A stretch of DNA of 29,671 nt from positions 1 through 29,671 of the forward strand of contig DAIEIL010000128.1 of the NCBI GenBank assembly GCA_027352645.1, in the 5' to 3' direction. The first letter of the stretch is position 1, and the number at the start of each line of letters is the position of its first letter. The stretch is from Rhodobiaceae bacterium. GTDB lineage: Bacteria; Pseudomonadota; Alphaproteobacteria; Parvibaculales; Parvibaculaceae. Positions 22,649 to 29,671 of the stretch are shown piece by piece. The notes under the pieces were generated by a model, which was not told where the DNA came from, made no database searches, and worked only from the letters and a program-made list of their open reading frames with translations. The translations under genes and the position numbers were made by a program.

Positions 22649-24196
22649 TCAATGGCCACCATTCGACTGCAGCACCTCGATCTCGAGCTCTGCAATGCGG
22701 CGGCTATCCATCTTCGTCACAGTGAAAGCGAGATCGTCATGCTCGATGCGATCTCCCGTCTCCGGCACACGCCCGAGATACCAGAGAACATATCCGGCCA
22801 CCGTCGAATAATTATCGCCTTCCATCGAAAGATCGCGGCCAATGGCAAAAGCGAGGCGGCGAATATCGGCCATGCCGTCAACCCGCCAATGGCCCTCGCC
22901 CAGCCTCTGCAGCCAGGGCGTTTCATCATGCGCATCGGGGAACTCGCCCGCAATCGCCTCAAGCACATCGAAAGGCGTAACGAGGCCTTCGATACTGCCA
23001 TATTCATCCGTCACCAGCGCAAGCTGAACATGCGAGCGGCGGAACTGTTCCAGCAGTTGCAGAACGCCGAGCCCCTCATGAACAACGAGCGGCTTGCGGA
23101 CGCTCTTCGCCTCGTCGATTGCGCCGCGCGTGAGGAGATCCTCGATCAGGTCCTGCGCCCGCGCATAACCAACGAGTTCCGTGTCCGACGAACGACAGAC
23201 CGGATAGTGCCCATGTGGCGCGCCGCGCAGCAATGTCAGCAGGTCGTCGGCGCTTTCGGCAAGCTTCACCCAGACGATATCGCGGCGCGGCGTCATGATG
23301 GAGCTGACCTGCCGCTCACCGAGCGTCAGCACACCGCTCACCATGGTGCGCTCCTCGGCACCGAAGCCCTCCAGAACACCCTCTGTGCCGGTTGCTCCTG
23401 CGCCCTCCTCCGCAGCGGTCGTGCCGCCAAGCATACGAAACACCGCTTCAGCCGTGCGCTGGCGGAAGGGCCGCGCGGCGGCGTGGCGTATGCGGTTTCG
23501 ATGCACCCATTGATTGAAGGACTCGATCAGGATCGAGAAGCCGATCGCCGCGTAGAGATAGCCCTTCGGGATATGGAAGCCGAAGCCTTCCGCGACAAGG
23601 CTGAAGCCGATCATCATCAGGAAGCCGAGGCAGAGCACCACAACCGTCGGATGCTGGTTGACGAATTTCGTCAACGGGCCCGAGGCGAGCATCATCACTG
23701 CCATGGCGACGACCACGGCGGACATCATCACCGGCAGATTGTCGACCATGCCGACGGCGGTGACGACCGAGTCGATCGAGAAGACCGCGTCGAGAATGAT
23801 GATCTGCGCGACAACGATCCAGAACTTCGCATGCGCCTTCTCGGCGCCGTTCTCGTCGGGCGCCGGTTCCAGCCGCTCGTGCAGCTCCATCGTCGCCTTG
23901 GTCAGCAGGAATATGCCGCCGCCCAGCATGATGAGATCGCGCCCGGCGAAATCGAATCCATAGACGGCGAAGAGCGGCGTCGTCAGCGTCACCAGCCAGG
24001 AAATGCTGGCGAGCAGGCCAAGGCGCATGAAGAGCGCGAAACCAAGACCGGTGAGCCGCGCGCGGTTGCGCTCGGAAACCGGAAGCTTGTCCGCCAGAAT
24101 CGCGACGAAGACCAGATTGTCGATCCCGAGCACGATTTCGAGGACGACGAGCGTCGCGAGACCTACCCAGATCGTCGGATCAGCGATCCATTCCAT
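22649..24196 (-). CDS. TerC-family membrane protein with CBS and CorC/HlyC domains
   Basis: This 515-residue protein is built like E. coli YoaE. A TerC membrane domain covers about 1-235, with paired acidic motifs LEIVLGIDN (19-27) and DAVFSIDSV (136-144), a CBS pair at about 290-420 and a CorC/HlyC domain from about 430. TerC proteins are linked to metal-ion homeostasis, manganese export in some bacteria; the CBS and CorC parts probably regulate transport by binding nucleotides. It lies 8 nt after apt and 12 nt before mtnA, so it is cotranscribed with methionine-salvage genes. Adenosyl-nucleotide sensing by the CBS pair would link them, but that is speculation. Confidence 0.88.
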   Translation of the reverse strand: MEWIADPTIWVGLATLVVLEIVLGIDNLVFVAILADKLPVSERNRARLTGLGFALFMRLGLLASISWLVTLTTPLFAVYGFDFAGRDLIMLGGGIFLLTKATMELHERLEPAPDENGAEKAHAKFWIVVAQIIILDAVFSIDSVVTAVGMVDNLPVMMSAVVVAMAVMMLASGPLTKFVNQHPTVVVLCLGFLMMIGFSLVAEGFGFHIPKGYLYAAIGFSILIESFNQWVHRNRIRHAAARPFRQRTAEAVFRMLGGTTAAEEGAGATGTEGVLEGFGAEERTMVSGVLTLGERQVSSIMTPRRDIVWVKLAESADDLLTLLRGAPHGHYPVCRSSDTELVGYARAQDLIEDLLTRGAIDEAKSVRKPLVVHEGLGVLQLLEQFRRSHVQLALVTDEYGSIEGLVTPFDVLEAIAGEFPDAHDETPWLQRLGEGHWRVDGMADIRRLAFAIGRDLSMEGDNYSTVAGYVLWYLGRVPETGDRIEHDDLAFTVTKMDSRRIAELEIEVLQSNGGH

Positions 24197-24204
24197 TTGT
24201 GCTG

Positions 24205-24732
24205 TTAGTGTCCTTCATAGGCGCAAAGGGACAGGACCTCGATGTCGAGCGCTTCGAGGCGTTGGCGTCCGCCGAGATCCGACAACTCGATCACGAAGCT
24301 TGCGGCGAGCACATTGCCGCCTGCGCGCGCGAAGAGCTTGACGGCCGCTTCCGCCGTGCCCCCCGTGGCGATCAGATCGTCGATGAGCAGAATGCGGTCG
24401 CCTGCGGAAATTGCGTCGGAGTGAATCTCGACGGTGTCGGTGCCGTATTCGAGATCGTATTCCTGGCCGATCGTGGTCCAGGGCAGCTTGCCCTTCTTGC
24501 GCACGGGGACGAAGCCGAGGCCGAGCTGATGCGCGACGGCGCCGCCAAGAATGAAGCCGCGCGCTTCGATGCCGGCAACCTTGTCGAACCTCGCGCCGCT
24601 ATGCAGCCGCACCAGCGCATCGACGGCGGAACGAAATCCCTCCGCGTCGCCGAGCAGCGTCGTGATATCGCGAAAGAAAATGCCCTCTTTCGGATAGTCG
24701 GGGATGGTGCGAATGAATTGCTTCACGTCCAT
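24205..24732 (-). CDS. apt: Adenine phosphoribosyltransferase
   Basis: Apt joins adenine to PRPP to give AMP and pyrophosphate. The 175-residue protein has the PRPP-binding loop LLIDDLIATGGTA (115-127) and the conserved IPDYPKEGIFFRDIT at 10-24; GIEARGFILGGAVA (54-67) and VRKKGKLPW (77-85) are typical of Apt. It lies 14 nt after mtnP, whose reaction releases adenine from methylthioadenosine, so the pair makes adenine and then recycles it. A GAGG-type site is rather far upstream of the ATG, consistent with coupling to mtnP. Confidence 0.95.
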   Translation of the reverse strand: MDVKQFIRTIPDYPKEGIFFRDITTLLGDAEGFRSAVDALVRLHSGARFDKVAGIEARGFILGGAVAHQLGLGFVPVRKKGKLPWTTIGQEYDLEYGTDTVEIHSDAISAGDRILLIDDLIATGGTAEAAVKLFARAGGNVLAASFVIELSDLGGRQRLEALDIEVLSLCAYEGH

Positions 24733-24746
24733 GTTTGTTCAGTGCC

Positions 24747-25637
24747 TCAGCTGGAATGCAGTACCCGGCCCGCGACAGCGTCGAGCTTGCGGACAAGCTC
24801 GGGGTCGCGTTTGTCGGGAGATGTGATGAGCGCCGTGTCGAGAACGCGGTCGAGACCATGCGGCGATGGCGTGCGCTCCGGGCCGAAGCTTGCCGCGACC
24901 GACCGGATGACCGTGCGGGCATGTCCGGCATTTTCTTCGAGCACGCGCACGACGTCCGACACCTCGACATGGGCATGGTGCGGATGCCAGCAGTCATAAT
25001 CCGTGACCATGGCGACCGTCGCGTAGCAGATCTCGGCTTCGCGGGCGAGCTTCGCTTCGGGCATGTTGGTCATGCCGATGACCGAGCATCCCCAGGAGCG
25101 ATAGAGGTTCGATTCCGCCAGCGTCGAGAATTGCGGCCCCTCCATGACGAGGTATGTGCCCCCCCGCGCATGGGCGATGCCGTTATCCTTGCACGCCTTT
25201 TCGAGATGGTCGCCGAGGCGCGGGCAAACCGGCTGCGCCATGGAGACATGCGCGACGAAGCCTTCGCCGAAGAAGCTCTTCTCGCGGGCGAAACTGCGGT
25301 CGATGAACTGGTCCACGATGACGAAGGTTCCCGGCGGAAGCTCTTCCTTGAGCGATCCGACCGCCGAGACCGAGATGATGTCGGTTACGCCGACCCGCTT
25401 CAGCGCGTCGATATTGGCGCGGTAGTTGATGCTTGATGGCGAATGCGGATGGCCACGGCCGTGGCGCGGCAGGAACACCATCTCGACGGTGCCGCTCTCG
25501 GTCGGCAGTTCGCCGAAATGCAGCTCGTCGGAAGGCTCGCCCCAAGGGCTCGAAACCTTCTCCCAGCGCTCGCTCTTCAAGCCCGGAAATTCGTAGACGC
25601 CGCTGCCGCCAATGACGCCCAGAACCGTTTTCGTCAT
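24747..25637 (-). CDS. mtnP: S-methyl-5'-thioadenosine phosphorylase
   Basis: MtnP phosphorolyses methylthioadenosine to adenine and 5-methylthioribose 1-phosphate. The 296-residue protein has the phosphate-binding IGGSGVYE (9-16) and LPRHGRGH (56-63), SAVGSL (91-96), the methionine-bearing VMEGPQFST (164-172) and GMTNMPEA (188-195). TDYDCWH at 212-218 carries the aspartates that recognise the adenine base in MTA phosphorylases, favouring MtnP over inosine/guanosine phosphorylase. GAGG lies 7 nt before the ATG at 25637; an upstream extension to 25706 lacks support. It is first in the group with apt, terC and mtnA. Confidence 0.94.
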   Translation of the reverse strand: MTKTVLGVIGGSGVYEFPGLKSERWEKVSSPWGEPSDELHFGELPTESGTVEMVFLPRHGRGHPHSPSSINYRANIDALKRVGVTDIISVSAVGSLKEELPPGTFVIVDQFIDRSFAREKSFFGEGFVAHVSMAQPVCPRLGDHLEKACKDNGIAHARGGTYLVMEGPQFSTLAESNLYRSWGCSVIGMTNMPEAKLAREAEICYATVAMVTDYDCWHPHHAHVEVSDVVRVLEENAGHARTVIRSVAASFGPERTPSPHGLDRVLDTALITSPDKRDPELVRKLDAVAGRVLHSS

Positions 25638-25727
25638 ATTCGCCTCGTCAAATCCGCCGCGCCGCCCCAAACCGATGCTCGCGTCGCAGGCGGCGAAACA
25701 TAACAAACAAATATGCGATGGACATGA

Positions 25728-25753
25728 AAAAGGGCCTCGCGAGAGGCCCTTTT
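25728..25753. terminator. Bidirectional rho-independent terminator of the petABC operon
   Basis: An 11-bp perfect stem AAAAGGGCCTC (25728-25738) / GAGGCCCTTTT (25743-25753) with a 4-nt loop has A- and T-runs on its two sides. On the minus strand it lies 24 nt after the petC stop and before mtnP, so it should separate the two transcription units. Confidence 0.9.
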
Positions 25754-25777
25754 CCGTTCAAAAACCGTTCCGTCAGC

Positions 25778-26605
25778 TCAATGCTGATCGGCCCAGACCT
25801 TGCGGGTGGCGAAGTAGAGGATGCCGGCAAGCGCGATCAGGTAGATCACGAGCTGGAGGCCCAGGCGGTGACGCAGCTCAAGCTTGGGCTCGGCGGCCCA
25901 CATCAGGAACTGAGCCACGTCCTTCGACATCTGCTCGGCGGTGTTCGGCGTACCGTCCGTATAGTCAACCTGGCCGTCGTTGAGCGGCTTGGGCATCGCG
26001 ATGATGCCGTTACCCACGGCGAAGACGGGGTTGTAGTTGCCGCCGGCCGGGACGTGGACGTCCGCCGGAGCCTCTTCATAGCCGTTCAGCAGCGTGTAGA
26101 TGTAGTCCGCCCCGCCTTCACGCGCCTTGGCGATAAGCGAGAGATCGGGCGGCGCGGCACCAAGCGAAGCGGCAGCCGCCTCGTCATTCGGATAGGGCGA
26201 CGGGAACGGATCCTTGCCCTCGCCGGGACGCTCGAACATTTCGCCCGAGGAGTCCGGACCGTCCTGCACCTTGTATCCGGCAGCGATCGCCTTCACTTCG
26301 GCCGGGGAGAATTCCGGACCGCCCTTCTCGGCGAGGTTGCGGAAGTGAACCATGCTCATCGCATGGCAGGTCGAGCAGACTTCCTTGTAGACCTTGTAAC
26401 CGCGGCGCAGCGCGTTGCGGTCATAGGTGCCGAAGGGGCCGTTGAAGGACCAATCGACATGCTTGAGCGCAGCTTCGCCGCCGGCAGCCTGGGCAGGAGC
26501 CGAGGCACCGAAGGTCAGGCCCAGCGCGAGAGCGCCGAAGGCCGCCACGCCGACGAGTTTCGAAGCGAAACCGATGCGGAAAGTTTTGGTCATTTTCTGC
26601 GTCAT
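25778..26605 (-). CDS. petC: Cytochrome c1 of the bc1 complex
   Basis: This 275-residue protein is the haem c subunit of ubiquinol:cytochrome c reductase, in the periplasm and anchored by one C-terminal helix. A Sec signal peptide covers about 1-40 (ending APAQA). The haem site is CSTCH (77-81) and M204 in GIIAMPKPL is the sixth ligand. The C-terminal anchor is about 248-267. It is a separate gene, not fused to cytochrome b as in Bradyrhizobium FbcH. It lies 17 nt downstream of petB. An ATG at 26593 would shorten the N-terminus by four residues without harming the signal. Confidence 0.95.
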   Translation of the reverse strand: MTQKMTKTFRIGFASKLVGVAAFGALALGLTFGASAPAQAAGGEAALKHVDWSFNGPFGTYDRNALRRGYKVYKEVCSTCHAMSMVHFRNLAEKGGPEFSPAEVKAIAAGYKVQDGPDSSGEMFERPGEGKDPFPSPYPNDEAAAASLGAAPPDLSLIAKAREGGADYIYTLLNGYEEAPADVHVPAGGNYNPVFAVGNGIIAMPKPLNDGQVDYTDGTPNTAEQMSKDVAQFLMWAAEPKLELRHRLGLQLVIYLIALAGILYFATRKVWADQH

Positions 26606-26622
26606 GTGCGTCTCGCCCCGTC

Positions 26623-27882
26623 TCAGCTCTTCGCACCGAGAACCGACGCCGAGATGCTCTCGGGCAGCGGCTTCGTCTTCTCGATCAGGCCGAGAAGAGG
26701 GAAGAGAACGATGAAGTGAAGGAAGTAGTAGGAAGCGAGGATACGCGCGAGGTGCGTCACCGTGAAGCCGATCTCACCCACCTGCGCAATCACCGTGTCC
26801 GGCGACTGGGCGCCGCACCAGCCCAGAGCAAGGCAGACGACGACGTGGATCCAGAAGAACTGCTTGTAGAGCGGACGGAAACGCGCCGAGCGCACCTTCG
26901 ACGTGTCGAGCCAGGGCAGCACGAAGAGCACTGCGATGGCGCCGAACATCAGGACGACACCGGCAAGCTTGTCCGGAACGGCGCGCAGGATCGCGTAGAA
27001 CGGCAGCAGGTACCACTCCGGCACGATGTGCGGGGGCGTCTTGAGCGCGTTCGCCACGACGTAGTTCTCGACGTCGCCGAGACCGTTCGGGTTGAAGAAC
27101 ACGAAGTAGGCAAAGAGGATCGCGAAGAGCGAGAGACCGAAGGCATCCTTCACCGTCGCATAGGGCGTGAAGGGAACCGTGTCCTGGTCCTTGTTCTTGA
27201 CCTCGACACCCGCCGGATTGTTCTGGCCCGTCACATGGAGCGCCCAGATGTGGAGGATGACCACACCGGCGATCAGGAACGGGAACAGGTAGTGCAGCGA
27301 GAAGAAGCGGTTGAGCGTCGGATCGCCGACCGCGAAGCCGCCCCAGAGCCAGGTGCGGAGCGACTCGCCGACCAGCGGGATCGCGCCGAAGAGGTTCGTG
27401 ATGACCGTCGCGCCCCAGAAGCTCATCTGGCCCCAGGGAAGCACGTAGCCGAAGAAGGCCGTCGCCATCATCAGGAGATAGATGAGGCAGCCGAGGATCC
27501 ACAGCACTTCGCGGGGCGCCTTGTAGGAGCCGTAATAGAGGCCACGGAACATGTGGACATAGACGGCGATGAAGAACATCGACGCGCCGTTGGCGTGGAC
27601 GTAGCGCAGCAGCCAGCCGTAGTTCACGTCGCGCATGATGCTCTCGACGCTTCTGAAGGCGAGTTCCGTCTGCGGAATGTAGTGCATCGCGAGCACGATG
27701 CCGGTGATGATCTGCACGCCAAGGCAGAAGGTCAGAACGCCGCCGAAGGTCCACCAGTAGTTGAGGTTCTTCGGAACGGGATAGCTGACCGCCGTGTCAT
27801 GGCTGAGCCGGAGGATCGGCAGGCGCGCATCGAGCCAGCGGGTAAAGCCGTTGCTCGGATTGTAGGTGCTATGACCACTCAT
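26623..27882 (-). CDS. petB: Cytochrome b of the bc1 complex
   Basis: This 419-residue, eight-helix membrane protein carries the two b haems and the quinol sites. The ligands are H96 and H110, and H197 and H211, each pair 14 residues apart. PEWY at 288-291 is the Qo-site motif. GGGGA lies about 9 nt before the ATG at 27882, and the start fits the 14-nt gap after petA; the open frame further upstream overlaps petA and is not coding. The protein is full-length and unfused. It works with the Rieske protein and cytochrome c1 on either side of it. Confidence 0.96.
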   Translation of the reverse strand: MSGHSTYNPSNGFTRWLDARLPILRLSHDTAVSYPVPKNLNYWWTFGGVLTFCLGVQIITGIVLAMHYIPQTELAFRSVESIMRDVNYGWLLRYVHANGASMFFIAVYVHMFRGLYYGSYKAPREVLWILGCLIYLLMMATAFFGYVLPWGQMSFWGATVITNLFGAIPLVGESLRTWLWGGFAVGDPTLNRFFSLHYLFPFLIAGVVILHIWALHVTGQNNPAGVEVKNKDQDTVPFTPYATVKDAFGLSLFAILFAYFVFFNPNGLGDVENYVVANALKTPPHIVPEWYLLPFYAILRAVPDKLAGVVLMFGAIAVLFVLPWLDTSKVRSARFRPLYKQFFWIHVVVCLALGWCGAQSPDTVIAQVGEIGFTVTHLARILASYYFLHFIVLFPLLGLIEKTKPLPESISASVLGAKS

Positions 27883-27896
27883 TTTTTCAGGTCCCC

Positions 27897-28436
27897 TCAG
27901 CCGATCTGGATCTTGGAGTCGGATACGAACTTGTAGGGCGGCACCTCGAGGTTGAGGGGCGCCGGGCCCTTCCGGATACGCCCGGACGTGTCGTAGACCG
28001 AACCATGGCAGGGGCAGAAGTAGCCGTTGAACTCGCCCTTGTAAGCGAGCGGCACGCAACCCAGATGGGTGCAGATGCCGATGAGCACCAGCCACTGCTT
28101 CTCGAGCTGACCGTTCGCGCCCTTCACGAGACGGACATCGTCGGTCTGCGGATCGCGCAGCTCGGCAATATCGACGCTCTCGGCGGCCTTGATCTCTTCT
28201 TCGGAGCGGTGACGGATGAAGACCGGCTTACCGCGCCACTTAATGGTGATTTCCTGACCGACCGGAATCTTCGAGATGTCCACTTCGATCGAGGCGAGCG
28301 CCAGAACCGAGGCGTCCGGGTTCATCTGGTCGATGAGCGGCCAGACGGCAGCCGCTGCGCCAACTGCGGCGAAGGCTCCGGTGGCCACGTAGAGAAAATC
28401 GCGCCGTGTCGGCTCGGCCGCGTGGATTTCTGCCAC
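27897..28436 (-). CDS. petA: Rieske iron-sulfur protein of the bc1 complex
   Basis: This 179-residue Rieske subunit takes electrons from ubiquinol at the Qo site. The 2Fe-2S ligands are C122 and H124 (CTHLGC) and C141 and H144 (CPCHGS); C127 and C143 should form the stabilising disulfide. TRRDFLYVATG at 10-20 is a twin-arginine signal followed by the hydrophobic anchor (about 15-36), as expected for Tat-exported Rieske proteins. The start is GTG at 28436, with AGGAGA about 9 nt upstream. It is the first gene of petABC, divergent from trmL. Confidence 0.95.
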   Translation of the reverse strand: MAEIHAAEPTRRDFLYVATGAFAAVGAAAAVWPLIDQMNPDASVLALASIEVDISKIPVGQEITIKWRGKPVFIRHRSEEEIKAAESVDIAELRDPQTDDVRLVKGANGQLEKQWLVLIGICTHLGCVPLAYKGEFNGYFCPCHGSVYDTSGRIRKGPAPLNLEVPPYKFVSDSKIQIG

Positions 28437-28576
28437 GGTTCAGGTCTCCTTGAATAAAAGCCGAACGCCGCCAGCCCGCCATGAAGCGGTTACCCCACGT
28501 TTTCGACGTGGAGCTGAAGGCGGCGCGGCGCAAACCCGCGAGATCGAACGAAAGCGTACGAATCCCCCGCTTTCAT

Positions 28577-28604
28577 CCCATACGCGGCGTTTTGTGGCAT
28601 TCAA
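28577..28604 (-). promoter_or_regulatory. Candidate petABC promoter
   Basis: Read on the minus strand, TTGAAT (28604-28599) and TATGGG (28582-28577) are separated by 16 nt. The same 278-nt intergenic region holds a GAAAGCG/CGCTTTC inverted repeat (28550-28556 and 28568-28574) and a CCACGT/ACGTGG hairpin (28495-28511) between this site and petA. The -10 match is poor, so this is only a candidate; I see no gene in 28437-28714. Confidence 0.3.
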
Positions 28605-28714
28605 TCCCAGGCTTGTCCAGCCCCGCCTATACTGCGGCAGGATGACGCATCGCCGCATCCGTGGCGTCGGGGCAAGCCTCAAGCCACGCCCCCTGCTCAA
28701 ACCCGGAAAATCTC

Positions 28715-29206
28715 ATGCGATTGGCCCTTTTCGAGCCCGATATTGCGCAAAACACAGGCACCCTTGTCCGCCTCGGCGCAAGCCTCGGCGTGGGGCTGGA
28801 TATCATCGAACCTTGCGGGTTCCCCTGGGGCGCCAGCGCCTTCAAACGGGCAGGCATGGACTATATCCCTCTCGCCGAGGTGATCCGGCATGACAGCTGG
28901 GAGGATTTCCTCAAGTGTCGCCCCTCGACCGGACGTCTGATCCTGCTGACCACTGGCAGCGCAGAGCCCTATACGGGGTTCGAATACCTGTCCGACGACA
29001 CCCTGCTCCTCGGCCGGGAGACGGCGGGCGTGCCGCCCCATGTCCACGAGCGGGCCGACGCCCGGGTCACGATTCCGATGCTGCCCCCTGCCCGCTCGCT
29101 CAATGTGGCCATCGCAGCCGCCATGGTCCTCGGCGAGGGCTTGAGGCAGACAGCAGGCTTTCCGCCGGTTACAAGTGCCCCGGAAACGGATGGAGGCGGC
29201 ATATGA
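28715..29206 (+). CDS. trmL: tRNA (cytidine/uridine-2'-O)-methyltransferase TrmL
   Basis: This 163-residue protein is a SPOUT-class (SpoU) methyltransferase of the short TrmL type, which 2'-O-methylates the wobble base of certain leucine tRNAs. The three knot motifs are LFEPDIAQNTGTLVRLG (5-21), LLLGRETAGVPPHV (96-109) and RSLNVAIAAAMVLGE (126-140). The ATG at 28715 gives the typical N-terminus; 18 further open codons upstream are not family-like. Its stop overlaps the hemF start (ATGA), so the two are coupled. It diverges from petABC. Confidence 0.92.
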   Translation: MRLALFEPDIAQNTGTLVRLGASLGVGLDIIEPCGFPWGASAFKRAGMDYIPLAEVIRHDSWEDFLKCRPSTGRLILLTTGSAEPYTGFEYLSDDTLLLGRETAGVPPHVHERADARVTIPMLPPARSLNVAIAAAMVLGEGLRQTAGFPPVTSAPETDGGGI

Positions 29207-29671
29207 GCGAGACGGTGGCATTGATCGAGGAACGTAAGGTCCGGGCGGCAGCCTGGTTCCGCGAGCTTCGCGACCTGATCTGCGCCGGGTTCGAGCGGCT
29301 CGAGGACGAACTCACCGGCACCTATGCCGAGCGCACGCCGGGCCGCTTCGAGCGCACGCCCTGGAAGCGCGGCAATGGCGCGAAGGACGAAGGCGGCGGC
29401 GAGATGTCGATCATGCATGGCCGCGTCTTCGAGAAGGTCGGCGTCCATATCTCGACCGTCCATGGCGAATTCTCGGAAGACTTCCGCAAGCAGATGCAGG
29501 GCGCGGAGGAAGACCCGCGCTTCTGGGCGGCCGGCATCTCGCTCATCGCCCATATGCAGAACCCGCGCGTACCCGCCGTCCATATGAACACGCGCTTCGT
29601 GGTAACGACGAAGACATGGTTCGGCGGCGGCGGCGACCTGACGCCCTTGCTCGACGTGCAGCGGCGGCAGG
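29203..29671 (+). CDS. hemF: Oxygen-dependent coproporphyrinogen III oxidase (5' part, cut by window end)
   Basis: The first 156 residues of HemF are present; the frame runs off the window without a stop. HemF decarboxylates coproporphyrinogen III to protoporphyrinogen IX using oxygen, in haem synthesis. Recognisable segments are GGGEMSIMHGRVFEKVGVH and the family signature SLIAHMQNPRVPAVHMNTRF. GGAGG lies about 6 nt before the ATG, which overlaps the trmL stop. Its place beside petABC fits a shared demand for haem. The rest of the gene cannot be judged. Confidence 0.92.
   Translation, partial: MSETVALIEERKVRAAAWFRELRDLICAGFERLEDELTGTYAERTPGRFERTPWKRGNGAKDEGGGEMSIMHGRVFEKVGVHISTVHGEFSEDFRKQMQGAEEDPRFWAAGISLIAHMQNPRVPAVHMNTRFVVTTKTWFGGGGDLTPLLDVQRRQ

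Noticed and set aside
21461..24208. A 915-codon open frame on the plus strand, antisense to mtnA and terC
   Set aside because: It lies opposite two clearly identified genes, has an Arg/His-rich composition typical of antisense frames in GC-rich DNA, and no recognisable domain. I treat it as a composition artefact.
26623..28095. An N-terminally extended cytochrome b start at 28095
   Set aside because: The extra 71 codons overlap petA in another frame and are Arg/Pro-rich, while the ATG at 27882 has a ribosome site and the normal cytochrome b start.

Overview
The window is GC-rich, densely coded DNA from an alphaproteobacterium, most likely of the Hyphomicrobiales (Rhizobiales) type; a Parvibaculum-like organism would fit, but this rests on gene content and order, not on a search. 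Supporting signs are the unfused petABC cytochrome bc1 operon, a PetP/PetR-like MarR plus OmpR pair, the ubiK-ybjN-proC group facing lgt-midA-pgeF, the prs-rplY-pth-ychF run, and a strong G/C third-position bias. I see no insertion sequence, phage, CRISPR array, rRNA or intact tRNA. Nearly everything is chromosomal housekeeping, with a few accessory islands.

Layout. Positions 1-128 hold the tail of an unrecognised gene, closed by a bidirectional terminator shared with ilvE (minus strand). Divergent from ilvE is a regulatory operon: a PetP-like MarR regulator, an OmpR-type response regulator and an EnvZ-type sensor kinase (1274-4022). A minus-strand group follows: ubiK, then ybjN, proC, a small membrane protein and a TetR regulator (6771 down to 4039). 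A long plus-strand run carries a ferric-reductase-like flavocytochrome, lgt, midA, pgeF, a duplicated-domain lipoprotein, prs, rplY, pth and ychF (6946-15842).

Next come two tightly overlapping MaoC hydratases and a dienelactone-hydrolase-like protein (15962-17594), then an OhrR peroxide sensor and a glutathione peroxidase separated by a perfect OhrR-type palindrome (17682-18697). On the minus strand are a sulfatase and its formylglycine-generating enzyme (21341 down to 18694), both with N-terminal membrane segments and preceded by an unassigned 8-bp inverted repeat. Upstream of these is a methionine-salvage group, mtnP-apt-terC-mtnA (25637 down to 21542), in which MtnP makes adenine and Apt recycles it. 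The window ends with petABC (minus, 28436 down to 25778), divergent from trmL and a truncated hemF.

Working together: petABC carries respiratory electron flow; ubiK supports ubiquinone synthesis and hemF supports haem synthesis. The PetP/PetR-like pair may regulate the bc1 operon, though here it lies about 24 kb away. OhrR-Gpx is a self-contained peroxide response, and sulfatase-FGE is a self-contained sulfate-ester module. No wholly new defence or mobile system is visible. The most interesting leads are the OhrR-Gpx pairing, the membrane-anchored sulfatase/FGE pair with its palindrome, the structured leaders of rplY and the ferric reductase, the duplicated lipoprotein, and a tRNA 3'-end-like remnant.
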